Source: Mimachlamys varia (lineage: Eukaryota; Mollusca; Bivalvia; Pectinida; Pectinidae). From it: DNA of 64,000 nt. Shown here piece by piece: positions 1 through 9,662 of this stretch. Position 1 is the stretch's first letter, and every line of letters begins with the position of its first letter. The translations under genes were made by a program, and so were the position numbers. The notes under the pieces are model-generated. The model saw nothing but the letters and a program-made list of their open reading frames with translations. It made no database searches and was not told where the DNA came from. Location of the stretch: the NCBI GenBank assembly GCA_947623455.1, contig OX392532.1:30602792-30666791 (forward strand), written 5' to 3'.

Positions 1-2
1 AC

Positions 3-155
3 CCTTCATTAGGCCTGCTTACAATGGTAATGACAATCGGAAGACCCATCTCCGGAATCCAGCCAGACTTCCAAGTACAGCTGACTCTTGATAAGGACAT
101 CGTAAGGGGCCATCAGATGGACCAAAAGGGCCACATAAAAGTTCGTGTCTCTTGA
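3..155 (+). CDS. Probable terminal coding exon, unrecognised protein (partial)
   Basis: One frame is open from the window edge to a TGA at 153-155, giving about 50 residues with balanced codon use and a composition typical of a folded protein. It contains GRPISGIQPDFQVQLTLDKD and then a basic, hydrophilic end (KGHIKVRVS). A possible splice acceptor (TTCATTAG) ends at position 12, so the exon may begin at 13. The sequence upstream is outside the window, so the rest of the gene cannot be seen. What follows is AT-rich with no open frame, as expected for a 3' untranslated region. I do not recognise the family; the alternating hydrophobic pattern suggests beta strands. The reading could also be chance, since only 50 codons are visible. 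Confidence 0.45.
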   Translation, partial: PSLGLLTMVMTIGRPISGIQPDFQVQLTLDKDIVRGHQMDQKGHIKVRVS

Positions 156-490
156 CTTTATACATAACAGGGATATTAAGCATTATCGAGATTACCCCAT
201 GTTTGTACTGTATCGCTATGGGAAATCCTCCACATGCATGTTTGATACTTTTAGTACAATATTTTTGTGAAGGATATTGTTTTTGGGCGTCTAAAGATAA
301 CTACTCTCGTCCTTTACTGCAGTTAAGATGCTTTATGAAAGAATATTGATAACCGCAATAGCACGTTGAACGTCCAAATAAGAACAATAGCATGCCTGTG
401 ATATTATAGTTTTACGTTTTAGAGAAGTAGCACTGTACATAATATACACATTTTTGTAGTACACGATTTGAAATTATACAGAAGTAGTTT
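156..490. other. Possible 3' UTR / intergenic, nothing else seen
   Basis: AT-rich sequence directly after the putative stop codon at 155. No repeat with a second copy in the window was seen. No AATAAA occurs close to the stop; the first clear one I found is at 1353-1358, so the end of the putative transcript is unknown. Confidence 0.3.
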
Positions 491-700
491 AATTTTACTT
501 CTAAATTCATAAATTAAAGGGGTTGAACGCACTTGGCCCTTCCGCTTCCACGTTAGTTTAGAAATTTTCGATTCCCACCTTTTGGCCCTAGCATCACTGA
601 TAGTCCTAGGAGGAAGAAACAGCTGTATGATGCAGTTTAATTAATTTTTTTTCGGCATACTGTATCTATTACTAAATTTAAAAGGTGCAGCATATGGGTG
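491..700 (+). repeat. RepC dispersed repeat, copy 1
   Basis: About 210 bp that recurs at 21282-21487 in the same orientation. Shared blocks include TTCTAAATTCATAAATTAAA, GAAACAGCTGTATGATGCAG and AAATTTAAAAGGTGCAGCAT in the same order and spacing, with scattered substitutions and small indels. No terminal inverted repeat, tRNA-like head or clear target duplication was found, so the class is unknown. It may be the end of a longer element or an unclassified interspersed repeat. Confidence 0.85.
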
Positions 701-1180
701 TGTTATGTCATATTCTAAATATATTCGCCCTTCATCTTCCAATAAACTGTTTTCCGGACATACAACGTGTTTCTATAGTATCAATTGGTTGAATTTACAC
801 AAAAGTTAAACATCTTTTTATATCCATAACAATATTCTGTCGATGGCGCATGCTTGGTATAGAACATATATATATATATACAATGTGCATGTATATAAAA
901 GTATATTTTCGGACACTTTTAGTGCTTAAGAGAGGGCGCATACATACAAAAATGAACCATATTCTATCCAGTATCGTTTAAGATCTTGAACTCATTTTTA
1001 TTCAAACGTTCAATTTGTGGTCAGATTAGTTTAAATACGACCAATTTGTTATGTAATCGTTATTTCTTTTGACTATTTAATGCATCGGGTCGACCTATTC
1101 AGACATAATGTCTGAGATAGGCAGGTTAGATAAACCTGGATGTTTAAAGAGTAATTGAATGCAATAATCCTGGCTTCTCC
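701..1180. other. AT-rich intergenic with a short AT microsatellite
   Basis: No gene seen. It contains an (AT)8 run at 865-880. A GAGAGGGCGCAT stretch near 922-933 superficially resembles half of a CTCF motif. Confidence 0.6.
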
Positions 1181-1257
1181 ATAGGAAAGCATTACATAAT
1201 TTAAGGGGAAAAGCTTAAGTTAAGGAACTCTCCTTAAATTCTGTAATACTTTCCTAT
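1181..1257. repeat. Imperfect inverted repeat (hairpin) of 26-bp arms
   Basis: Arms at 1181-1206 and 1232-1257 are reverse complements at 23 of 26 positions (left arm begins ATAGGAAAGCATTACATAAT), separated by a 25-bp loop. The loop and the next 40 bases repeat the word TTAAGTTAAGGA several times. This is probably a small foldback or MITE remnant; a non-coding RNA hairpin is less likely. Confidence 0.6.
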
Positions 1258-1997
1258 TGAGATTTTTAAGTTAAGGAGTTTCCTTAAGTTAAGGAACGTT
1301 TATGAAAGTAGGGCCTGTTAACACAATCTTTGTTGAATATGCGAACATCTTAAATAAAGTTACTGTTCAATGTATTTTTTACCTGTTTACCATTCATATT
1401 TCAAGTCAAATATACATTTCAGCATTTTTGGTTAATGAACACAATACGCTTATTTCCATCATTGAGCTCATTGTATTTTCGTTTCTAGATTTAAAGTTAT
1501 CAGTTAATATATCATACAAGTTTGTATGTATATACTATATTCAAAAGGTCAAAAAGGGTAAATAACACTCACCATATTTTACATTGTGTGTGCTACAAAG
1601 ATTTCTTATCATTTTTTTCTTGTAAAACTTGTGACGATAAACGATGTTGTGCATTTAAAGGGAGGTCCTTTTATAATTTATCTTAATTATTCATTAATTG
1701 TAAGCACGAGTGATGGCATGAAATAGCTTAATCAAGAAATTCTGTTCGTCAAGGAAAATTGATTTTTACAAAAGCTGTAGGTTATTAATGAATATTCATT
1801 TTATACACTTTGTTGGTTCAGATTTAACATGGGCACACATCGATCATGTACAAAGACAAAGAACTGTATGCCAAACATTAGAATAGGAAATCGAAAACAT
1901 AAACCGGGGTAAACAATAAATTGAGAATACATCATGAAAACTGTTTTAGGAAATTCTGATCATGTTTTGTCAGAGACGTTCAATTTATAACATGTTC

Positions 1998-2175
1998 GTC
2001 ATTTCGGAGTTCGATTCCCTGACCAGATACGAAAACTTACAGGGTTACCTACCTGACTACGTGGGTTTGGTTCGGGTACCCCGTTTTCCTCCCACAATAA
2101 GACCTCCAGGTCGACCTGAGTGATTAATATAAGTTGGATAACCTGTTTCATGATTGTTGTAAAACAAAAAGTTAA
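1998..2175 (+). repeat. tRNA-derived SINE, 5'-truncated copy
   Basis: It starts within a degraded tRNA-like head: the B-box-like word GGAGTTCGATTCCCT lies at 2006-2020, with no convincing A box upstream. The body shares TTTTCCTCCCACAAT and GATTAATATAAGTTG with the better copy at 14013-14208, in the same order, and a related scrap lies at 8430-8490. It is a non-autonomous retroposon, presumably mobilised in trans by a LINE. Confidence 0.8.
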
Positions 2176-2179
2176 TAAT

Positions 2180-3650
2180 TAATCAGATACTGATTAAATC
2201 CATGTTACGGTTATCCTGTGCAAAATGTTGTATTTATTGGAATTCTGGGTTAAAGGTCAATGCGAGTCCAAACTACAACACTAGCTACGCAAACGGCGTA
2301 CACGATACATAAGACCGTATATTACAGCCGCTTTGTGAGAAAAATAATGATACATCCATGTATGAACCCTTGTAACTCGGTGTTGTTTCATTCAATGATT
2401 TTATAAGTGAATGGTCATGTTCTGGACAAGCTATGGGATACATCGGTCCCTATAACACACTGAACCATGGAGTACTAAGTTTTTATCATATTATTTGAAG
2501 GTACGAAATAAAACAGGAAGTCACCATTATTTAGGGCTTTCATATCACTCATTATAATTATTATCAGTGATATACATTGTTAGGGTCGAGTTCGGAAAAA
2601 CTTATTTTTCAAACACTATTTTTATGTTCATCGAAGTATGGCCTTTTCATTGTGTATTCCATCTCGGTCCATCGTGAGATTTAGTTTTAATTTGTATGAC
2701 GTCCTATTCTGTATCAAAGGCCCCCCTTAACAGCATACACGTGTGCTATGGATGCTGAAGATTCCTAATGTCCATGTATTTGTCTCTTTTTAGAAAGACC
2801 GAGTCTTATATCGACTTTATAGTGCTATATCATTGAAATGCCACCCCGGACTCACTCAGCACAACATTACACCTGGTCACATCATACTGACAAAGGGGGA
2901 ACCAGTTGTCGTCTTTACCTTTAATTAAGTAGGAAATAACAACAGCCATTTCTAAGGACTTTTACATGCCCCGGCCTGGGCACCAAACCCATTTCTTTTA
3001 CTAGCCTAGCGATTGTTCAACAAACATGACTGACACCACAGTTAAATTTCATTTATTTTTCATTGAATGTATAATTTCATTACAAATTCCCATTTAGCCT
3101 GGTCAAGAACAACAACTTGGGAGTAAAATATCAAAATTTCAACACAGCATGTAGACTAGTTCTTTGGGATGATTGGTTTTCATCTGTCACCAATGCCAGA
3201 TTTCAACTTCCGGGTTAGGGGTAGAGGTAACATAAAATGTGGAATGCTATCTTCATAGTTTTCTAACACCAAACCTGTACACAAATACCAAGTTCTTACA
3301 TAGTAGTGTTTTTTAAAAAAAATCTAGATTCTACTGAACCCGGGAGCACCTAATTGTGGTCTTTGTCCATCAAAGCTAGAGGTACTGCACATGTATTGCC
3401 AAGCATGGCGATAGGAAACTGAATGCTGATAAGAGTAGATCCCGAATATTGCACTTAGTTGCAGAGGATTACTATTGGTCGCTTTTGTGTCCCGATTAAG
3501 GAGATGACGTAGAAGGTTTGGCTACCCCAGTTGGATTTTTGGCTTTACTTTAACGGTGTTTTCGGCACCAGCGTTTCAGCATCGTTGTACTGGCGTTTAA
3601 GAGCTTTATTTGGGGTAATAAGTACCGGATCTCTAAATAAAGAAAACAAT
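2180..3650. other. Intergenic, no supported feature
   Basis: Moderately AT-rich with occasional GC-richer patches (about 2700-2960 and 3180-3560). No open frame with splice support and no repeat recognised. Confidence 0.5.
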
Positions 3651-3654
3651 ATAG

Positions 3655-3870
3655 AAGCATCAACACAATCCTAATCCATGCCATGTTAATCTAGGTCCCA
3701 TCTAATTAAATGTAACGTCCTCCAAGTGAGAACTGTTGCATCATTCTCAATCCCAACAAGTAACTATATTAACAAGCACATTTGGAAACGCACACATTCA
3801 TATCATACAAGGATAGAGAATATTTTTCAACAAGTCCAAAATAGCGACCATACAACTTATTGAATAGATA
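3655..3870 (+). repeat. RepA fragment (inner part, degraded)
   Basis: It aligns with the inner half of RepA. CCATGTTAATCTAGG corresponds to CCATGTAAATCTTGG in other copies. It is followed by TCCTCCAAGTGAGAACTG and a weak version of the central block around AAAATAGCGACCAT, which matches AAGATGGCGACCAG at 14.93 kb. Both ends are lost. Confidence 0.65.
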
Positions 3871-4559
3871 TTATCAGTCTGTACAATTTCAATGAAGTGT
3901 TTGTTTGTTTGTCGGAATGTTTTTGCTGAACTTTGACGAAATATGTAAGATCAACTAATAACGTGTTGATAAGTAGGTTAAATGTTTGAAGGGGAACAGC
4001 AGTTTAATGCCGGTTTCTTTAACGTCACCTTAGCCAGGAAACAGCGGCAAACACCTGATTAGTCGCCTCATTCGTTAATATGCAATCAGATACAGCACAC
4101 TTATCCTCCCCAAAAAACCCTTAGGTCTGTCAATTTGAAGCGGTCTATCCTTGGTCAAATAGAATGAAGAGCATTTGAACACATTTGAAAAGCTGCTAAT
4201 TGCCTTTACATATATCGAAGCGTCTATTTCTATGTAAAAAAAACAAGAACATTTGAACATCCTTGGGAAGTTGCTGATTGTTTTTACATACATAAGAATG
4301 CTTATATATAAAACACACAAAACTCGAAGACTACTTTAAATGTCCATGAGAATGCTTATATAGCGTATGAGGTGTTTTGAATGACAATGCTTAGCGCACA
4401 ATTACAACACGTGTAACTGCTTGTTCATACATTGTCACATCGATGCTTGTTTTTTTCACTTGAGACTATCTTTAGATCCTCGTTTGTATGATGATGTTTG
4501 ACGTCTAATTTTATCCCAGCAGTTCCAACCACAATCTCATTTGTCATTCGCTTCCTTCT

Positions 4560-5580
4560 AATATGGCGTCTGCAATTTGTCGTGTGTAATTATCGGTAGA
4601 TGTGGCCTGGAACTCCAACAGACACATTGTCTCCGCGTCTTGGCTATCAGACGGGTGTTTAGTGGAGATAATGTATAGCTTCCTTACATGGAATTGGGTA
4701 GGTGCTCTTCATACTTTGCCATAAATAAGAGTCTTAGGTACGGTCCTCAGGGACCCAATCTCTACCTTTGTTGTTGTGTCACGAAAGGACTCTCTTTTCA
4801 TTTGAAAATTGAAGTCAAAGCATGCTAAATCGCTATCCGAGCGTCACTCATTTTACTTCACAAGCAAATATGTCCCCGGAGAATTCGGTCCAATCAGGAC
4901 CGACCAGGATATTGTGCAAAGATCATTTCTAATCGAAATAAGCCCAGCAATGTAAACGAAAATATTCCCCTTGCCTTCCAGTGATCGGATTAGAGGGGAT
5001 TGATATAGGATTCTATGTAACCCATCCACAGACAACAGGGAATTCACACCGAAAACTTTGAATGGAGATGGAAATTGAGCGCCGAAGCCCGTGTTATTTA
5101 CTGCGTCCGAAGGGAGGGCTCGTCCGATTCATCAGCCCGACATCTCATGATAGCTTCTCGTACAGGAGCAGGTGGAAGGGACTTTCGTTTTTTCGAGCAA
5201 TCCATTGATCAATATTTGTATACGTGCTTAGTCTCCATGACGTTAGGGAGCATGTTAAGCGTTGGAAATGCCATAACAGCCCAGATAATACTGTATATAC
5301 ACATCACTTACCGGTAAAATTGGCACTTTCGAAAGACAAACTGACTCATGATGGAGAACTGTCATGGCCGCTTTACTCTTGAACCCAAAGATAACTTATC
5401 ACCGTAATGCTTACTTTTCAATGTGTCATTATCTTTTCAATGACTCCTTATCTCAATGCCCAGGGTCATATATTTCCAGATTTCGCCGAAATGGCTACGT
5501 AACCCTCGATCGAAGAGTAATCACCGAAGCCAATAATCTCAAATCTGTCCATTTTTCTGTGAAGATAAAAGGCGTATAAT
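4560..5580. other. GC-richer island without repeats; no clear gene
   Basis: This stretch is less AT-rich than its surroundings and has several overlapping open readings of 64-80 codons on both strands (for example 4853-5047 on - and 5364-5579 on +). None has a good start with a matching splice site, and none resembles a known family. It could contain exons or a regulatory element. Sequence conservation would decide. Confidence 0.3.
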
Positions 5581-6061
5581 ACGATATTGACACCGAGGTG
5601 TGTTTTTAAGTCAAAGAACGAACCAATGAGGAGCTATTTATATAAATCATGTGATACTATCTGATAGCGACGCTGGAGTAAGTATACCGACATAAACGCA
5701 GTTTACTAACCTTTTGATTAATGAAGGCTTTGGCTATTTTCTTGGAAATGTAATCCATTAACGAAAAACTGCACATGCTTTTAATTTGAATTCTTCGAAT
5801 ATCACAGTTAGAACTATGAACGATCTGCCTTCAAAAATACTAAAGTATATATCTACACCGATACATGTCAACTGATAACTATCAACACAGTTTTTATTCG
5901 CGGAATTGTAAAACCGAAATACTTGTAATAACCTTTTCAATTGAGAAGAACCAACATGACACACATATTTCGATATCATCAATGGCCTAGTCTGATCGGT
6001 ATTCGGCTTGTATAGCGAAAATTTGGAGTTCGAGTGCTGTATAACACCATTATATCTTACT

Positions 6062-6407
6062 TCTCTTATATGTATAAATAATACTTTGAGGTTCTTGTGT
6101 AACGCTTTATCATAACATAGTTCGTAGGTCGTCTCAAAGCGGTTCACAAATTGATATCCGTGGATACAGTGCTTAAACAAAGAATCAAATACCATTCTCA
6201 ATACCCCAGGGAACTTACAACAGATATCATTTCAGCGCTCAAAAACTAGCCACGTGCTTATTAACAGTTGTTTAGACTGAAACAAGAAGTGTTATGTTTC
6301 TTGCTTAAAATAACAAATGTATAAATGTATAAGTACCCTTCTATAACTCGAGCTCGCAACCCTTCAGTCACGAGCCCGGCGTCCTCCATCTATATAAACG
6401 TGCCTCC
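6062..6407 (-). repeat. tRNA-derived SINE (second family), degraded
   Basis: It matches the copy at 58660-59007. Shared words are GGTCGTCTCAAAGCGGTTCA (near 6127) and CACGAGCCCGGCGTCCT (near 6369), in the same order and orientation. On the - strand the tRNA-like head lies at the high-coordinate end, and the tail carries a motif of the AAAGCGG-TATATAA kind common to many animal SINEs and LINEs. The middle is much changed from the better copy. It overlaps a 147-codon open reading (5758-6201) that I regard as chance. Confidence 0.75.
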
Positions 6408-6433
6408 TTACATACATGACGAATTATAGAGAT

Positions 6434-7016
6434 GGGCCCAGTTGTTCAAAAGATAGTTAGCTATAGCTTAATCACTATTTAACAAAATTTGTTCAACCTC
6501 TAACAATTCTATCAATATACAAGGTGCAATCCCACAATTTTGCATGTAAATTGACTGCACTCGATATTTGATATCTCAGAAGTTGTAAGATACATAAGAG
6601 AATACCGAAACGTTAACAAAATCATAATTTAAATTCAAAATCGATTAATCCAGGGGCAAAATATAAACAAAGGAAAAATTTACATGGAGACCCTTGTAAA
6701 GGTACAGGAGAATAGGACCAGGTGTTCCAGAAGAGTAAGCGTCTTCTTCTTTCATCGACGACACCCGCCATGTAAATCTTTGTCACATTGAAGTACATAT
6801 CAAGTTCTCAAAATGATAACCGAGTATCATTGTCAATCACAACAAGTAAACACACTAATGAGCATACTCAAAAACGTCCATCTTCATATCACTTAAATAC
6901 AGAATATTTCTTAATGAGACAAAGACTCATTCAATGGTTTCATTTTGACGTTACATGATAATTGATATTTGTACTAATCACTGATTAAACTAGTCTATTT
7001 TTGAACAACTGGGCCC
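6434..7016 (-). mobile_element. MITE-1 copy with nested RepA insertion
   Basis: Both ends read GGGCCCAGTTGTTCAAAA inward, so this is a short element with terminal inverted repeats of 18 bp or more. Compared with the intact 229-bp copy at 25655-25883 it lies in the opposite orientation and is split. The left part (6434 to about 6590) and right part (about 6957-7016) match the intact copy, and about 360 bp of RepA sit between them. It has no coding capacity, so an outside transposase must have moved it. The insertion shows that MITE-1 was here before this RepA copy. Confidence 0.85.
6598..6945 (+). repeat. RepA copy inserted in MITE-1
   Basis: It begins GAGAATACCGAAACGTTAAC, the standard RepA end. 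It continues through the arm (TTTACATGGAGACCCTTGTA, then GACACCCGCCATGTAAATCT) into the central block, ending near a TTCTTAATGAGAC stretch. There is no inverted second arm inside the MITE. TACAT occurs on both sides (6591-6595 and 6952-6956) and could be a target duplication, though five bases can match by chance. Confidence 0.85.
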
Positions 7017-7325
7017 AGCAGATCATCTGTTGGCAAAACCTCTTCAGATCAATCTATCCATAAAACGCTTTAAATGACCTAAAAGTGGATACATAGAGTT
7101 TGTAACATTATCTAAAACGGACAATATGACGACAAATTATTTCCGGTTGTCCTGTGGTCGATTCGGTGTCAAAAAATATTTGATGGGTTCAAAATATGTA
7201 ATGAGAGTTCGGTCTCATGATGCATTATTTAACCGATGAATGTTCTTGCAAACTTTGTTATGGTTCCTTAACATGCATTGTACATTGATAGAAGATAGAA
7301 AATATGTGTGTTTTGCCTATATTCT

Positions 7326-7552
7326 AGTATGCTCATTAGTGTGATTGAGGATGATGACTCGGTTCTCACTTGGAGGACTTTTACTTAGATGTGACCAAGA
7401 TTTACATGTCGGTTGTCATCAATGAAGCAGAAGACTCTTACTCTTCCGGAACACATGGGTCTCCAGCAAGTATTTCTTTTGTTTGTGTTTTGCCCCTATA
7501 TTAGTTGATTTTGAGTTTATAGTATGGTTTTGTTGACGCTTCGGTTTTCTCT
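7326..7552 (-). repeat. RepA arm, reverse orientation
   Basis: The reverse complement of the RepA arm, from AGTATGCTCATTAGTGTGAT to the terminal sequence near 7552 (GACGCTTCGGTTTTCTCT). It contains the conserved CTTACTCTTCCGGAACACAT. It faces the copy at 6598-6945, but half of MITE-1 lies between them, so I treat it as a separate insertion. Confidence 0.85.
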
Positions 7553-7958
7553 TTTAACAGGATTATAGCTGTCTTAGGGATCAAATCGAAATGTTATACA
7601 GTATTAAACGATGAACATTCGGAACGGCCAGGGGTCTCATCAGGAATAGGACAGGGATCCGTTATAGGACCGACTATTTTTATGTTTGTAAATATCTATC
7701 AGACTCAGTCAAATTTTTCATGTTTTTATTCGCGGACAATAGAAATAATTTTAAATTATAGAGAAAAGAACCTGAAAAGCATTGAATAATGGAGCAAAAC
7801 TGCTTATGCAAATACATCCGCAAAAATAATAAGGCAAGACCAATGGTATAATCCAAAAGTAAATTAGAAATAAGCATAAACGAATACAAAGGAAGATATC
7901 AGCATTGCAAAATACATACCCTAAACGTTATTTTGAAGACCATCTATGTGAAAAGGTT

Positions 7959-8022
7959 AGTTTCCCCTAGTTTAATCGATTTCGAGTTAAGATTATGGTT
8001 TTGTTGACACTTTGGTATTCTC
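7959..8022 (-). repeat. RepA terminal fragment
   Basis: About 64 bp matching the outermost part of RepA on the - strand: CCCCTAGTTTAATCGATTTC, then GGTTTTGTTGACAC and the end GGTATTCTC. Confidence 0.8.
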
Positions 8023-8239
8023 TATTTGTTTACGTTGGTGGTGTCGTCAACAAAACATTGATCGCTTTTCTCCGCTGATCCCCTGATCTTTTTGCCCATA
8101 TACATTAACTGAGGTCCACCAAGTTAATATTTTTTTTTATATTTTGTCCTACATGCATTGATTGAGTATTTTATCTCCGCTTTCGTTGACAATTGTTAAC
8201 AAATCAAGGATACCGATATCGTATTGTTGGTAGTATGGC

Positions 8240-8437
8240 ATGAATTGGCATCTTTTCGCATTTCGTCATTGTAGTGCTCAGTTGCAACTCTCTATAGTAT
8301 TGTATCATTGTTTTCCTATTAAAACAGGTAGATGGATTGGTATACCGCGTACTGATCGTGTTTGTTTATTATGTAATGAAGGTATGGGTGATGAATACCA
8401 TTATTTATTCCAATGTAATAATGCTTTAATACCCTGA
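8240..8437 (+). pseudogene. LINE (non-LTR retrotransposon) ORF2 C-terminal remnant
   Basis: The translation carries GRWIGIPRTDRVCLLC followed by NEGMGDEYHYLFQC, a C-X2-C-X8-H-X4-C arrangement with the GDE-H-Y/F-L core. From knowledge of the family, this cysteine/histidine motif lies near the C-terminus of many animal non-LTR reverse transcriptase proteins, where it is thought to bind nucleic acid. Upstream the frame loses the expected residues and I see no reverse transcriptase domain, so this is a 5'-truncated dead copy of roughly 65 codons. The frame stops at 8435-8437, where a SINE-like piece begins on the other strand. The exact clade cannot be set from this much. Confidence 0.75.
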
Positions 8438-8490
8438 GAAAACCCACGTGGTCGGGCAGGTGACCCCATACCTTTTCATGTCCGTGGTTA
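8430..8490 (-). repeat. SINE fragment
   Basis: Read on the - strand it gives GACATGAAAAGGTATGGG followed by CCCGACCACGTGGGTTTT, matching segments of the SINEs at 14013 and 1998. Head and tail are missing. Confidence 0.6.
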
Positions 8491-8879
8491 TTAATATATA
8501 AGAAACATAAAAAACTCCAATTAGCGCAGTCATATTTTAGCACAATATTTTCAGCACAAAAAGTGTTAAAATAAAATTACCACGAAAATATGTACGTCTG
8601 TAGTATTCCATTATCGTAAAAAGCAAGTCTTTAGAAAAAAACAAAAAAACAAATAAAAGAATATAAAAGCGTCAACATATATTTTATTACCGTTTCCTAT
8701 CCCAGCACAACAGATGTGATCAATGATACATAATAAATTATCATTGTATTCAAGCCGTTAGCAATATTGGTCTGAAAAATGTATAGTGACTGCAAAGATG
8801 TTTTTATTCAGCAGGTTTTGTTCGTCAGTAGAATCCCACTGATTAACATTGACGCTGTAGAGTTGATAACATTCCATAT

Positions 8880-9490
8880 CAATTAAAAGCTTATGTATGC
8901 AACCTGTAATAAATCTACACCTGTTTCACATGGCTGTTTACTGTTGTATATCAGATTCCTGTAGACCCTGCTGGAGTTATAAACTGTATCTCTACACATG
9001 GGTAGGCTTGAAAGTGACCATTCCAAACAGTCACGCCGGCTATTACGAGCTTTCTCCACCCGATCTGCCCGCCGTATAGGATATCTATATGGGTTTTCAC
9101 TGTTTCGATATGGCACGTAATTATAAAATCGATTTACTTTTGGAACCAACACGCCATGCCTTCCGAAGGGACACGAAGACGACAGCAAGCTACAACAATG
9201 TCACCGCTGGATACATATTGGTTCCGAAAGGCCATTGTCAAAAACACGCACGTGCTCCGCTAGACATCCGCGAGCTGACCATTACGTAGCTAGCATGACT
9301 TGCGCGCGCGGAACAATTCCCCAACCAGGCGGTAGAGTGACGTGTATGCCGCGAGACTTGGACTGCGCGCTGTCGTGACGCCATGCTTTGCAGAAACAAA
9401 GACGGCCTTCGAACCTTTCCTCCATGTCGACCTTTGTATGGCTGTGAGAGGCATCTGTTGTTGACTGCGACATTGTCATTTGTGGAAAAA
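8880..9490. promoter_or_regulatory. GC/CpG-rich island; possible promoter with overlapping coding readings
   Basis: This stands out from the AT-rich surroundings, with clusters of CpG (for example TGCGCGCGCGG near 9301) and a TGACGTG half-CRE near 9338. Long open readings occur on both strands. On -, 8883-9188 is open for 101 codons. On +, 8897-9289 is open in one frame for 130 codons apart from one TAG at 9077-9079. Also on -, an ATG at 9235-9233 in a good context (GACAATGGCC) opens 33 codons up to a donor-like AAA|GTAAAT. These cannot all be real, and higher GC alone lengthens open frames. The simplest reading is a CpG-island promoter or a first-exon region feeding the + strand exon at 9617. 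Confidence 0.35.
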
Positions 9491-9616
9491 TATTCTTGTG
9501 TAATTGTAGGAACACATGTAGAAAGTAATTTACTATTCCTTTTCGTGCCATTTTCAGTCGACTCTTTTGCAGGAAAGTCTTTGATTAAATGGTGTGTGGT
9601 ATTTGATTACATCGCT

Positions 9617-9662
9617 ATGAGTTATTTCAGAAAATTGCAAGAGCAATTGTCAGGGAACGATG
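9617..9662 (+). CDS. Candidate first coding exon, small unrecognised protein
   Basis: The ATG at 9617 opens MSYFRKLQEQLSGND and runs to a splice donor (GATG|GTAATC, donor at 9663). A strong acceptor-like tract (CCTTTTCGTGCCATTTTCAG) ends about 60 bases before the ATG, near 9558, so this may be the second exon of a transcript starting in the CpG-rich island. Joining in phase 1 to the acceptor at 11420 keeps the frame open and gives a 61-residue protein. The frame is also open upstream to 9383, so a longer N-terminus is possible. I do not recognise the product. Confidence 0.35.

Noticed and set aside
5758..6201. 147-codon open reading on the - strand
   Set aside because: Its first third lies in a degraded SINE (6062-6407) and there is no recognisable domain. 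In a window this size one such long reading is not surprising.
6598..7552. A single RepA element with two arms
   Set aside because: The right half of MITE-1 lies between the two RepA pieces, so two separate insertions explain the order better.
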